NCBI GenBank assembly: GCA_020081605.1
Contig: JAHREC010000018.1
Location: forward strand, 4,402,001-4,466,000
Reading direction: 5' to 3'
Source of the DNA: Albifimbria verrucaria
Lineage: Eukaryota > Ascomycota > Sordariomycetes > Hypocreales > Stachybotryaceae
Length of the DNA stretch: 64,000 nt
Of the stretch, positions 34,340-47,305 are shown piece by piece. The first letter of the stretch is position 1. Each line of letters starts with the position of its first letter. A program made the position numbers and the translations under genes. The notes below the pieces were generated by a model. It saw only the letters and a program-made list of their open reading frames with translations. It was not told the DNA's origin and did not search any database.

Positions 34340-36730
34340 GGCTTCGAAGGCTCTGCTCCGCCGCAGGCCCAGTTACTGATGCGTGCAGGCTTGCTCGGGG
34401 TATGTTTGCGCGGGTATCGATGGGCATATGACGAGGCAAAGATGGCCGTAGCTTTAGAAAATCCTTATCACCGCCTATCAATGCAACGCTGCGGTTGCAA
34501 CCGCGGCAAGACGCTACGAACCCCGTTGAGCGCCAGGCGCGTCATCACGTGATGTCAGAACCCCTGTTCCATCCCGATTAACGGTGCAAGACGAGACCCC
34601 AAATCTACCTTTTCCCATCACACGTGTGGGCGTCATCGACTAACACAAAGACAAGATTGCGATCGAGAAGAGTGGGTTTCTTATTTTGTTTCTTATTTCT
34701 TTGCTGCACGTATTTTACCTGCAACATGCAATACTTTACCGGAATAGGAGAAGCATCGCCTCATCCCCTGACGATCATGCAGCTTGCCACACATTACCAT
34801 TTTTATTATTATTATTGTGCAACAGAACACTTGTGTGAAATGATCGACAGCTCTCCCTTTTTGCTTACTATTCGGCCCCAAATTATGTGTTTATAGTTCA
34901 TGACCAGGCATGCTATCTGCGTCGGACTTCGTAGTCCTTCGCACTTTAATTTGCCACACGAACGAGCGTCAGGGACCCTGAGCCAAAGGGGAAAATGAGC
35001 GCCAAGACTGGCAGCAAGGTTACGGTCCAATTGTTTCATGACGGTTCAACAAAAGTCAAACGGATCTTGCTCAGGCCTCAATTGTGTGTCCTGGGCTCTC
35101 TGGCCGCAAGACCCTGTACTGCACCCCTGGGAGTTTATTTGGGACACATTGCCATTTCCGGCCCTGCCTCTGCTTCTCAACAACTGAGCATGTGATCCGT
35201 AACAAGTCGGAGTGCGGCCGGGATATCGTGCCGAAGCGACCAGGATCTACTAGGCCTTGCGTCGCTTCTGGAGACCAGAGGGCTTGCCGCCGTCCCGCAA
35301 ACCCACTCAAAAGACCGCAATGTCGAATTCACATGGTAAATGGCCTCGTAGCATCTCCCAGGCGTTGCAGCTGCACCTTGGCCGCCGTTGCGTTCTCGGC
35401 ATCGTCTTACCCCGGGCATCGTACAAAAGTGCTGTGATTGTTTATACCGCACTGTATCGGGCACCTCTTGGCCCCCACTATCCCTCTTCTTCCGGCCACC
35501 TCGTGCACCACGCGCAGCGGTATAGGACATGGGCTGTACTATGCCTTCCCCGCACGATTGACCTGGTGATGTGACGTGATGTGTATCTAAAGGAAGCGCT
35601 GATCTGTCGGAGTGATGGGTGAGCGGCAAGGGTCAGGCTGTGTGGGCTGGGCATGAGACAATGTCTGAACCGTCGCAAATGGGTCACAGAGAACAAGGGC
35701 ACAAGGCGGGCACAAGAGACAGAGAATGATGGGTATGCTTTCATATTAAGTGAAGCTCTCAGGCCTCAGCCCGGACTAATCAGAAGAAGAGTTTTGCGGA
35801 CATTCCATTTCCATGTATCCTAAGTCTATTCCCAATTGAACGTCAAGACATGAAATGTAAAGAAAAGAAACCAGATCCAAACAGTAAGCCGCCGTCGTGT
35901 TGCGAGGGTATTGGCGACGTAGCCATAGACGCCATGATTATGCCTCCTAGTTGTACATGTGTGTTCAGGCCCTATAACCCCGAGACCGAGAACCAATTCC
36001 ATAATCATCCGCTCAAAGACATAACGCGTAATTCAGGTGAGATTAAAACATGAGTAGCCTATGCCGCCAGGATAGAACCTAGGACGGTGGCAGTGGTAAA
36101 GAGAGCCTCGCGGGCTTGATGAGGAAAAAAGAAAGGAAAAGAGCTCCTCGAGCCAGCGAGGATGGCGGGAACGTCGGAGCCGATAGAGTGTTCCGCCGAT
36201 GGGCAACTAAGGGGCCCCATCAGGATAATTTTGACGTTGCATCGTGATCGGTAAAAGCAAGGTAGTCGAATGCGGAGCCCGCATGAACTTGGTGTTGCGT
36301 TGTGTAATTTTTGGACTGCATGGCCGCTCTTGGCTAAGTGGCCCTCAATATGCAAGGCCACATGCATGCAACCGCGATAGGTAGCAAAGCCTCCCCAACT
36401 GCAGGCCGGCTATGTGTTGGAGGAAGAAGGGTTGCTGACGTGCAGGTGTGTGCCGGATGCAATTGTGACCTTGCGTTTCATGTCGCCCATGAAGCCCTGC
36501 ATCGATTGTCTTGCTGATTTGTGTTGTCGGCCTCGACTGACATTGAGGCCAACTGCCGGGTGTTGGTGTTTGTGGTAGACGGTGGTACTGAAGCCGAGAA
36601 TCCAGGTTGACGGTCGTAGAAGAGGTTGCTCGAAGGCACCTTAACCTCTCTTGGGCAGAGGAGGCAGAGGGCGACTGGGTGGGGGCCCAGGGCAGGGAGG
36701 CAGGTGAGAAGGTCGCTGGGCAGGCATTTT

Positions 36731-36780
36731 GAGGTTGAGGTTGTGGTTGTTGTGGTGGTAGTGGTGTTGATGATGCTGAT
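36731..36780. repeat. Low-complexity GTTGTG/GGTGGT tract
   Basis: G/T-only-like low-complexity sequence of GTTGTGG and GGTGGTAGT units. On the minus strand it reads as CCACAACAACC, the composition often seen in fungal 5' leaders. Confidence 0.7.
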
Positions 36781-38760
36781 GACGCGAGAGTCGAGTTGCG
36801 TATAGCAAGTGTAGTGCAAGCTTGATGTGATGTAGTTGATTGATAGTAGTAGATAGAAGGCTGTGTAGGCTTCAGAAGTCAAGCTGTCGATGGTGATCTA
36901 GAGGGAGATCTGAGTCGTGGAGGAGGGCAACCGTCTGCTTTATGTACTGATTGTGCGAGAAAGAAGTGAGTCCATGAGCGCAGGGATGAATGGACCCAAA
37001 GGGGTGTGTGTCTGAATCTTTTTGCTGAACGGCGCGCTGAGGAGAACGGGGGTGTGGATCATAATGCACGGCTCTTTTTTCCTTCCAACCTGAATTGCGG
37101 TGGGTAATGGTGTGGCGTGGCATGGCATGGGGTTGATGAGGGATGTGGGATGTGTGGGATGGGAATGGGTTCGGAATGAGAGCATAGGAGCAGGGTACGT
37201 ACACGACGTCAGAGTGGAAGCGCGAGGGGGCAGAGGCAGAGGGGGAGGGAGGCCCCAGCAGGCCAGGTCAACAGGGCCCGGTACCTGCCTCGGGTGTACC
37301 TGAAGCAGAAGTGCAACCTGGCCAGAGGGGATGGACCCGAGCCCAGCGCTTGGCCTCGCCAGGACGCAGAAAGCAGGGTAAGGTACCTATTACAGTGCTG
37401 CGCAGAGCGTTTGTGTCTGGGCGCTGAACACCGCTAGAGCAGCCCGGCGGTGGGGTCACCACACCCCTTGGCTGGGGAATTGAAACTGCCTGGGCATGGC
37501 TCGCAAATACGGCGCTGGTGCTGCTGGCGCCCCTCCCCTAAAGCCCCTCCCTGCTCCAGAGCCGGGCACCGCAAAACAGAGTGTGCTGGTCCAGCGCCTT
37601 TTCGCTGGCCTGGTCGCTGTAGCCTTGGCCTAGTCATCGCTCCAGCCAGCGCCAACAAAACTCAATGGACGGACAGAACTTGGAATGGCGGCCTGGCAGG
37701 GGCCGGCCAGGTACACAGACGCGGGCCGGGGAAAAGGCAATTTGGCGTTTTCATGGACGGAAGAGGCTTGCGATGCGTACGTTTGCAACCCAAGGCCCTT
37801 GTCCTGGCCGTCGACGTCTGGGCCCTGTTGTGCCTGGGCTGCGTTGTGTTGCCCTGCGATGCGCTGTATTTTGCTGTGCTGGCAGCCTGGACATCCATCT
37901 GGCACCGGCCCCTGTTCCCCTGAGAGAGTTGAAAGGGCGGGAGGGCAAGCCACCACCAAGACACGAACAATTTGGCCGTCAGAGCCGTTCCTTCCAGCTT
38001 CTTACAACCCGGACCCTGCAAATATCATCTTACATACATACAGACATCCATTCGTTCACCTTGCGATTCGGGCGTGTGCAGGGAGGAACCTCGTTCGTTC
38101 TCGTATGTGTGCGGCGCACAAAATTATCGCTGCCTGCGTAGGTACTGTAATGTCGTCGTGCTTTGCATCCCTTTTTCGTACATACATATTTTACTTTATT
38201 TCATTTTATTTACCGCCTCCCTCTCATCTTAGAGAATCATGGTACAGGCAGCACGAGTACTCCGTAAGGCCTTACCCTTCTCGATTGGGACGCCATCGGA
38301 GAGCGGGAGTGCCTGGATTCGTTTAAGTTAGCGGGTAGTGGCCCCCATAATCAAGTGCAGACCCACCTCTCCGAAGCATGGAAGCCTCATGGAAGCCCCT
38401 TAGCGTGGAATAATTTTTTTCTTCTTTTTTCCACGCTCGGTCCGTTTCCCAAATCTACCACGCACACCTCCTGCGGTGGAGACCCTAAGCAGAGGGGAGC
38501 CCTTTTGCGACAGTCAAATTTCAAACGTGATTCATACAGAACGGCGATTTAAGCGAGGGCTAAATAAAAGTTGTTGCTGTTGCGGGGGTTATTTATGCCC
38601 CCTTTTTTTCTTGCTTGCAATTGACTCGTGAGGGTTTATGGTACAAACTGGTTTCAGACATGCGATGGGCACATTCTCTCACACAATCTCATACGCATTT
38701 CGCTCTTGCAGTACATAGGTACCTAGGCACCCTTTGGTTAAAGGCGCAGAGCCCAGCCAC

Positions 38761-38784
38761 AGGCACAGGCACAGGCATAGGCAT
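38761..38784. repeat. Microsatellite (AGGCAY)4
   Basis: Four tandem hexamers, two AGGCAC followed by two AGGCAT. It lies about 40 bp after a TAGGTACCTA palindrome (38717-38726). Confidence 0.85.
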
Positions 38785-40151
38785 GTGTAGTAGGCACGAC
38801 TACCTGGTACATGTCATCCGTCCTACGTAGTACATGCCTATATTGGGGTCATTATCTCGCACTAAGAAATTATGGTGAGGTGTGTATTACAAGTCTATTA
38901 CGCGACGTGCGCACGCACAAAAGGAGAAACCCCGAGTACGCACGCAGTGCAGGGAATAATTGTTGACACGAGATCGATCCCCGGAGATTGGTCCCAGGCC
39001 CCTTGTATCTTTGGGCTGAGCCTAGGGCGCTTGTCAAATCGCAATTGTCATACCCAGCATGGGACTTTTCAGCAAAAAGGCACGAACAGCTCCGGTGGTC
39101 AGCTGCCAGTACAATCCCTGTCCGCTCAGCGCCTTGGCATTCGTTCACTTTGTCCTTCACGGCTTATTGCCATGAGGAATCCCATCGATGACCGAGCCAT
39201 GACGAAGACTAGCATTATTATGCTCCGGGACAACGTTGTGAAGATCATCATTCGTCTCACGCACACCCCTCCCTGGATCCTCTTTATCTGTTCGCAAAAT
39301 AGCCTCGCCCATGCTTGGTAATTGCAAACTCGAGATGTCGTGTACCGCTGCGCTGGGCAGCAGGGGAACAGTGTGACGCTGCACCCGCGATCTGCGGGGA
39401 GAAACAGTCCTCCTGATGATAGTCCGTCGCTAACATGGCTGCATGGGTGGGTTTTAGTCAGCTCATTGTCTGATCGTCACTTTATTCGACCTTGTCGGTG
39501 GATTGCACGGATTCCAGATAGACAAGAGCGGCGCCGCTCTGTTTCAATTCCTCTTACATCGTTGGTCGGGCGGCGAAATCAAAGGGACACATGAAGATCA
39601 TGCCTCTGGCTGGCACGTGGCTTCGCAGCCGGACAGGCAGAGATAATGGCGATCCAATCAACCTCCACCACTTAATGTCCAGCTCTGCCAGGTCCGTCTG
39701 TTGGGCAGGAATGGTAGCCTATCACGCTGGAGGTTACTCCTCCGTCAGCAAGCTGACCAAACGCACAATCGCAAGACGAGCCGGGGTGTGGCTTTGTGGG
39801 TGGTTCCCGTGACTGCATGCGGCATCAGTTCTCGGCCGAAGCTCCAAGTAATTTGAAGCTACCTCGTTCCTGCAAAGCCTCAAAGTACAAGCTGTAGGGC
39901 AGCCTGCATCAACATCTACCTAAGCGTCATGTACCGGTCGACGCACCGCTCATCCTCTTGCTGCAGCCTTATTTCCCACCTGTCCGGGTTATGGATGGGT
40001 GGAGGAGGCTTGTGACTGGTCACCAGCGTCATGGATACAGCTTTCTGATAGAAAAACGGGACCCCTGCACCGCCAGAATGACTGCGGCGGTCTGCATGTT
40101 AGTCGGGCAACAGGGAACGAGTGAGTCACTTTCATGTCGGCCGCCTGGAAG

Positions 40152-40163
40152 AAAAAAAAAAAA
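40152..40163. repeat. Poly-A run of 12
   Basis: Twelve consecutive A residues, the longest homopolymer I noticed in the window. Its true length is doubtful, given the homopolymer errors seen in nearby genes. Confidence 0.8.
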
Positions 40164-41954
40164 GCTGTCGATAATGTGCTGGCGGGTTCCAAACGGCACC
40201 CACATCGTTCGTCTGGTGTTGGGCAAATTACCATCATGCAGCACTGGGTCCTCTTTTCATTGCCAGACATGAAAAAATGGGTCAATGACCATTGCCTGTA
40301 ACAAAACACAATAACGGTGAAGCATGTGGAGCAGCGCGCTCTCAACTGTAACATTCTCGAACGTCGCGAGCAGATTCTGGTCGGCGACGCTAAGACAGTA
40401 GGGGCAGAAGCGGGTCCGACTTAGAGCGACAGACCGATTGAATGACTTGGACTTGCTCCGCCTGTGAGATCATACCTTTTAAGGGTCCTTCCTGGTCCGG
40501 CACTGCGGCGGGCTCGGGATGGGGATCGACGAGGCTGCGGTTGCGCCGGGTCTCAGTTGACTGGTGACTGGGTCCGGCCACAGGCTGAATTCGCGCCCGG
40601 GTCTACTGGGCAAGGTCTGTCTGCCTCTTGCGCTGTCAACGGCGTGGCTTTTGTGGGGATCGACATGTGCAAACAGCCCCCTGTGGGCGGGCGTTTGTGA
40701 CAGAGTCGGCGGTTGATATGAAGGTGACGGGTAGGTATGGAGGACGTTGCGTGTATCTGTAACGTGGTGGAAGGTACAGGTAGAGACGGAAATGCGAACC
40801 GCCCCGCAGTTCCGCGTCCAAACGCTTCTGGCACCAAAGCTGCTGCTCGGTGTCCCTGATCTTTATTTAGAAGCAGAAACAAACACGAGCTGGCCCAGCG
40901 TTCCGCAATCCGTACACCCTCCTGAAGGGAAAGGGAGGGGCGCAAAAGGGCAGCAGAGGCTAGCTGAGGAAATGGAGACAGATGGTCGTGTTGAAATGGA
41001 GCGCACGGAGCTTGAAGCACCGTCTGATCATAGTCCCGGGCAAAGCTGCCTTCCCGTTTTTGTTCATTTTGCGGGTGGAACGTGGCATAACCGGTGCGCT
41101 TCTGGGTAACGTTCGTTTCACACGATGCATGTGCTTGTCTACTGGTGTTAGCTGCCACCCGAGGCCTCGGCGCCGTTGCCGAGGAGCTCTGGTTCATCGC
41201 ACCAACGGCGGATTTCATCTACCTAATACAGGCACAGGTGGTTCGGTCGGTGGCGGTGCTTACGGTGGCATTTGCATTGTCCACCGTATGCCCTCGCCAG
41301 GACCTCCCATGCATGATCTACATTAATCCGTCACTTGTTATAGGGCACGTCGGACGGCGGCGCATTGAGGCTCTCGGGGGCTGGTGCGGACGGGCGCGCA
41401 CTGTAGCGGAAACACGGGTGAGGACGCACAAGAGGTTGATTGGCAAGGTGCCTCACCCCGGACAGGCATTGAATTAGGTTGAGTCGAATTGAAGTGCATG
41501 CAATCAAATTAGTTGACGTGTTGTGTTGAGTCTAGGTCTAACGGTTGAAAAAGGGGTCGCTCCAGCAGAGAGAGAGACCCTTCATTTCCTTTGCGTCTCA
41601 TTGGCGCACATAATTTCAGTGCCAGGTGGTCCCGGGTTAAATCCAGACTGACGGGACAGGGCTCGCCAGAGGCCAGGCCAGCAGTGCAGGGATGCGGCTT
41701 GCTGTTGAACGATAACGCCATTCTATCACAAGGAAATAAGTTCATATCCTTCCTGGGCTCCGTGCATTGTCATGTCTCATTAGACCTCTCTCGTCTAAGA
41801 CATGCATCTGCTGCTGGGGAGCATTTTACTGGCTGCCTGCTTGCTTTGCTTGTTTGCATGTAATTGCTCCAAGTACAGTACGTGCCCTGCTGTATTAGGT
41901 GCATGCCACAGGTACTGTAGGTAGGAGGTTGGTACCTAGGTCGGTAAGTACCTA

Positions 41955-41976
41955 CCTACCTTAGTACTAAGGTAGG
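41955..41976. repeat. 22-bp perfect palindrome in a TACC/GGTA-rich tract
   Basis: The 22 bases from 41955 to 41976 equal their own reverse complement, centred on AGTACT (each arm CCTACCTTAGT). The surrounding 41925-41990 is packed with GGTACCTA, GTACCTACC and GGTAGG units. Confidence 0.9.
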
Positions 41977-44900
41977 CACTACACCTTACCTCTGCGACTA
42001 ACAATTTAGTACGTAAGTTACCTCGTTTGGACTGGCAACCCAACCCAAGACCACGACTCAGTCCCTTCTCCTTCAACGTCGCATTCCCACTTGCGGCGCC
42101 AATCCCGAACTCCCTTCATCCCGAGGTCTGCACCTGGCGCTAGCTTCCCCGGCGTTCCCGACTCTCCAACGTTCGGCTCTTGATAAGCCCCAGTCGTAAG
42201 CTTCTTGTTTGTATCAAGCAAGCCGTCGTCAGCCCCTGCGTCGAAGGCAAAGTTTAACACCATATCCCGGTGTGCCAGGATGTAACCCACCGTCCACAAC
42301 CAATGCCACCGTAACTACACCTCGGAGCCCGCGGGATCAAAGCAAACCATCGCTCTTCCATCTCTGCCTGTCGGCAATGAGGGCAGCTGCTGTTCCGGGA
42401 AGAGTCCTGCACGTACCGGAGCCAACCTCCCACAAAGCGAAAGCGGTCGTGTCAGCTGAGCTAAGCCACCACCGATTCCATCGTGTTTTCTCCTGGGCCT
42501 GGCTGGCTGGCTGGAGCATCTTGCCCAACCCCTGGCGCCGCATCACTCTCTTCCCTGTTGGGTGCGCCTTGCTTCTCGGCACTGGTTGCTGATTAAACAT
42601 TCCTAGCGCAGGCCACCGTCGTACCGCTGCGCTGGTACCCTCCTTGACACCCTATCCTGAACGATGTGCCTTTTCCAGCCAGGGAGGTTGAGTCCTGGTG
42701 GGAGTCTCATAATCGTTTGGGCTTGGAACTTGTCAGGGTGGGTATCTCGCCAGGTACAGACCATTGTTGAGTGGACGAGGCCAAAAGCCACCTCGGCGTC
42801 CATGCCAAGAACGGACACAGCTCTGATGAGCGGCAGATGGCTTCCGCGTCGGCTTGCTTTTTTCTTTCTGTTTTCCTTTTGCCACAAGCTTACTTACATA
42901 CCCGAAAAGTCCTACCGTATGTGTGTTGACGTGCAGAACGACAGTAAGCGTCCGTCGTCAACGAGGCGAGGAAAGCTGATGGCTTCCAGGACTTGAGATC
43001 GCATGGCGAAATCCTCAGCTTTCAGCTCAGCAAATATTTCTGCCGTACATAGTAAGTCCTTACCAGGGGTGCACCCACGGCGATTGCTGGTCTATTGTCC
43101 ACCCTTGAACAATAGGTAGCCCTATGGGGATTGCCTATCTCAGGGCCAAACGCCACCCCGACGCAAGCAGGTATGAATCAACAAGTGAGATGTTTTGCCC
43201 TGGTCCCTCGTGGGCCACGCCGCGCCGAGGCCGGCGAGGTGACCATAAACACAGGCTCCTGCCGTGCCATGGCCTTCAAACATCGCCCGGCGGATGACCG
43301 GAAACATCAATTGGACCATTGGTCTATGGTTGCACTCAACATTTGCCAGCAGCTTCATCAATGTCACATGGAGGCCGCGAATCTGCCCACTATCGTGCGT
43401 GGGGCCGTAGCGCTCGGATCATCCAACTGGCACTCGAGGAATGCGGGCGCAATCTACTGGAGGGTTGCGTTGCACAATTGCCATATGTACGCTGCATCGT
43501 ACCGGATGGAGGCATCGGGCAAGGAATCCAGGGCCAAGCCACCACACTTCCACGTGGGAGACCAGGGGTGGCCGCTGAGGCGTTCTCACTAGAGAGGATC
43601 CTCTACCACGCCATCAAGGCTGCCACACCTTCGAGCTAGTGCCTGGCCTGGCTGGCCTTGTACCTTGGGAGGAGGGAAGGAGAGAGCGGATGGCAATGCC
43701 TGCACCACAACCCGGTCTTGCTGAGGCGCCGATTCTCCGTACTGCGCGTCGCCTGAGGCTTCCCAGGCCACCGGAAACGGCGCGGGTACTGCGGCATCAG
43801 CGCAATCGCGGCCGCGCTGATGCGGCACGTCAATGCTTATTGGGTATGTACAGTCGATCTGCTACGCTGACGGCTGTTACGATCCAGGTGCGTGCCCGGA
43901 AATATGCCGACTATACGTGGTGAGATAACAGGATTCAACGCGGGAGTTTATCCGCTGCCTTGCTTCCAAATCATGACGGGCGTCGAGACATGGCCCATTG
44001 CATCCGCCTGCAGGATAGTAGGTTGCATCCCCCTCGTTTTGTGTCGCCTGCTATTGACAGACATCATGACATGCATGCATTCTATGTGCGTATGTAAGTA
44101 TGTTACCGTGACTACAGGCCATGTCATTGTCGTAGCGCCATGCTGACCAGCCCTCAGCCGCTCCGTACTTTTGACTTGGCCATGAAGATCGCCTTATCTC
44201 CGTGCATTCGGCAAATCCTCATGTTGATTGCTGCTAGCAAACGTGTACCATGGTAAACTGCATGCATGTCAAGACAACGCATGCACAAGTGTTGGTGCCG
44301 TCCTGCAACCATACCATGTGATGGACCGTGGGGGCGGGACGGTTGCAAAATCACGATGCAACGCCCGCACGCGCCGCATGCTCCCAGTGAAACGATAGAT
44401 CACAAGATTGACTCAAATGAGGGTACGGCAATGAACGACATTGCAGCATCGTGCTATGCGTATGCGAGTTATGCTGGGGGTGTGGTAACACCCAACACCG
44501 TAGGTTGTCTGGGCTATAACACGGAACACCACACACAATCTTCCCTGCTTATTGTCTGGCGGCGGGACATGTTCGCCCACCGTCCGTTGGGGCTGAAGGT
44601 TTGCTTCATAGATGTCAAACTTGCCCCTCACACGGCGACAAATGATGGCATGCAAGGGCGGGTTTGGCCATGATTCACCACTCCGATCTCAAGCCATGAA
44701 GGAACCACCAACTCAGTTATCAGCCTTGGCTGCTGCGCATGGCACGATATCCGATGCCACCAACATGCACCATTGGGAGGTTCTGGGGCATTCCGGAGGG
44801 GCATTGGGCTGGCTGGCCCACAGCGAACGGAGTGGTCGGACCAAGTTCAGGTCGGAAGCGCAGCACAATCGGACACTTGGCGATGCATCTCTGAGCCTCT

Positions 44901-46082
44901 TTCCCACCCCACCGCAACCTTGGAACAAAACAGAAGATGGTGTGATGGAGCAATTGAGGAGTCTCGGCAAGGGAGGATGGAGGAAACCGTAGCACATGGC
45001 CCGGAGTACTTCGATCGTAAGTACTCCTCCTCGAGACCATACCTCCTACCCCTCGCTCGCTTCCTTTCCGACCGACCACGTTCCCCTGTAAATCCATCGT
45101 GAGTTTCCTTTTAGTCTGTCGCCGCATGCTCGTGGGAACCTCGTGAGCACTGGACCAGGGTCAACCTATATGAGACGTCGGATTTTAACTGCTTCAGCCC
45201 CCAACAAGAGGGGTTGCGCTGGGCGTCACGACGACCCCTTCCAGCTTTTGTTTACGAGCATCTCGCGGCTACTGGGGCTCGTACGGGGAAGGTAAACACT
45301 CAATGTGCAGCACTGTAACCATCGTGGGCTCCCGTATCACTCGGTGCCCATCCGTCTTCCATCGTCGATTTGCCAGTAGCGTGGCCTGACGATGGTTCGC
45401 TCGCCTACCGCTCCACGAGTCTAAATCACCTTATGACGACAATTGATGACGTTTGGTTGCTCAGGACGACCCATTTAGTTAACGATCGGTCCATGGCTGA
45501 TACGGGCTTCGGTCCAGAGTCATTGGCACCAAAGGCGCTGACACACTATTTCCCCAACATGATCGTCTCGTAAACGTGTTTCACCAGCTGGGCCATCAGC
45601 CCATATGCACCAATGAGGCTGTGCGCTGTCTTGGCTACGAGGCCGATGTCCGGGCGCGCCACGACCTACCCTACCATCAACAAAGTCGATCCATTTCCTC
45701 ATTGTCGATGCTCCCGTCAGCTGTCATGGCCCGCCAGTCTCTCGCTATCCGCGCGGGCCGTCTGGCTACGGGCTGGTTTATGTCAAACGCCGTGTAAAAC
45801 GCGAGCGACGTCTTCGCATGATGTCGCGCGCGTCAGCACGAGGTCTCCAGTGGATGTGAGAGGTGTTTAGGATGATCTACGACCCTCTTCAGCCCTTCAG
45901 GTCTGTCGGCTGCGCTTTGACATCCCTTGCATATGCGCCGTCACGATCCATCCACGAAGCGCCTACGACGATGAACTATGGGCATGATCCTTGCTACAGA
46001 TCCTACTTGTTCTGGTAGTTGTTTTCTAGAGACACGTCCCTTCCCCAATCCTATCACGATCCCGGCGTTACTGAGCGCCTCG

Positions 46083-46989
46083 TCATAATCCTTCGTCTCC
46101 GGCGGGCATTTGTGTCGATGTGATCCAATTCTCCATGTTCGCCTGGCCGCCCGGCTTATTAGCATTCGCAGCTACGGAGCCGCGGCCGGCACCCGTACCC
46201 GATTGCTTCGTCTCTCTCTTCTTCACCACAAGACAGAGTACCTGCCCGTATATGGCAAATCCATCGTAAGAAACATCCATGGCCAGCTTCTTCTTTGCGT
46301 CCTCTTCAAAGTCCTCTTCGGGGTCCGCACTGGCGCGATTCCTAAGTCGCTTGGCTGGCGGCTGGTCCTCGTCGGAGTCAATCTCAATGGCTGAGTTTGC
46401 CTCGTCATCGTCTGAAGCCCCAAATTCCTCGTCACCATCATCTGTGCGTTGCCGTTTACCCTGGCGGGTCCGTCTAGCCAAGGGAATGTCGGCAAGGCGT
46501 GGTCCCTCCTCGTCGCTTTCCTCTTCCATCCGTACAGCTGCATCCTCAGCATCAACGTCAATTGGTGCTGCATCTGTTTCGTCAATTAGTTTTGTAGAGT
46601 TGGATTGCAGCCTCCCCGGAGCTTTGTCTCGGAAGTGCTTCTGCTTGAAAAGTAGTGAATGTCGAGTAGTGGTTTCTGTGAGGAATATAGAGACCTCGAA
46701 GTCGTCTATGACTGTTAGAATATGCCAATCCTTTCTCTACTGTCGCTGCCATACCTCGTGTCACGACATCCTTGACAGTCTTCTTCTTACTGGTCTTCTT
46801 CTTGCTTCGCTCCCTTTCTTCGCGTAATTTTGGCAGTACCAAAGGCCGTATACTCTCGATCACTTGAGGCAGGACTGGATGTCGTGGATGTAGTAGCCAT
46901 GATTGCGCGAGGCTGGGATTATCCAGATATATCCGGCACTCCAGCACGGAGTATTTACTTATCCTGAGATAGCGACGCACTGGAGCCAT
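46083..46989 (-). CDS. Conserved ascomycete protein of unknown function
   Basis: Two exons, 46989-46755 and 46705-46083, with a 49-bp intron (46706-46754). The result is about 285 residues and no frame break. The N-terminus MAPVRRYLRISKYSVLECRI, continuing with LDNPSLAQSWLL, and the start of exon 2 (DDFEVSIFLTETTTRHSLLF) look like a folded, conserved domain. I believe it occurs widely in filamentous ascomycetes but I do not know a function. The middle is acidic and disordered with nuclear-type basic clusters (KKKTSKKK, KRQR, PAKRLR), suggesting nuclear location. The end contains a short hydrophobic strand, GFAIYGQVLCLVVKK. The start is fixed by the good ATG next to the conserved segment. It shares a promoter region with the IleRS gene. 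Confidence 0.82.
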
Positions 46990-47305
46990 GACGACGTGTC
47001 TGAAGCTCTTGCAGCGATCAAATATGAACAGGCTATGAAGTACAGTGCTTTAGATGACGCTTGAAGCACGGCATGTAGCTTCAATGCAGGGTAGGTATGA
47101 TGCCTGGGACGGGACAAGGATCATACATCATAGTGTCTTATCTAATCTAATCGATACCGAGCTGCAGCCTTGCAGATTTGTCGCGACGATACCTGTGAGC
47201 AAACCTGTCGCGAAATAACCATTTATCCTCTTGATTGCCAATTACTGGCTGGATTGTGTCAATCGGGAAGAACCATTGCCAGCCGGCATGGTTCTGTTTG
47301 AAGCT
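46990..47305. promoter_or_regulatory. Divergent promoter region
   Basis: A 316-bp region between the start codons of the unknown minus-strand gene and the mitochondrial IleRS gene. It should hold both promoters; no other feature is clear. Confidence 0.55.

Larger units (their letters stand above)
34340..46082. other. 11.7-kb region without recognisable genes
   Basis: The first ~300 bp (34340-34640) should be the SAM37 promoter. Beyond it I find no open frame with family motifs, intron structure or steady coding character on either strand. The longest frames (for example 40553-41218 minus and 37685-38326 plus) translate to mixed, motif-free peptides. Base composition is near that of the flanks rather than extremely AT-rich, so it does not look like strongly RIP-mutated repeat DNA. 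It contains several microsatellites, a 22-bp palindrome at 41955-41976 and recurring GGTACC/CCTAGG motifs. No tRNA, 5S rRNA, transposase or reverse-transcriptase trace was noticed. It may hold long non-coding RNAs, a large regulatory region, or genes too diverged or too error-ridden to see. Confidence 0.5.

Noticed and set aside
37685..38326. 213-codon plus-strand frame in the gene desert
   Set aside because: Cys/Pro/Ser-rich chance translation that runs into C/T-rich leader-like DNA; no motif or intron supports it.
40553..41218. 221-codon minus-strand frame in the gene desert
   Set aside because: No domain, no start context, mixed composition, and competing frames on both strands over the same bases.
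34340..46082. RIP-degenerated transposon
   Set aside because: The region is not strongly AT-rich and has no terminal repeats or polymerase/transposase remnants that I could see.
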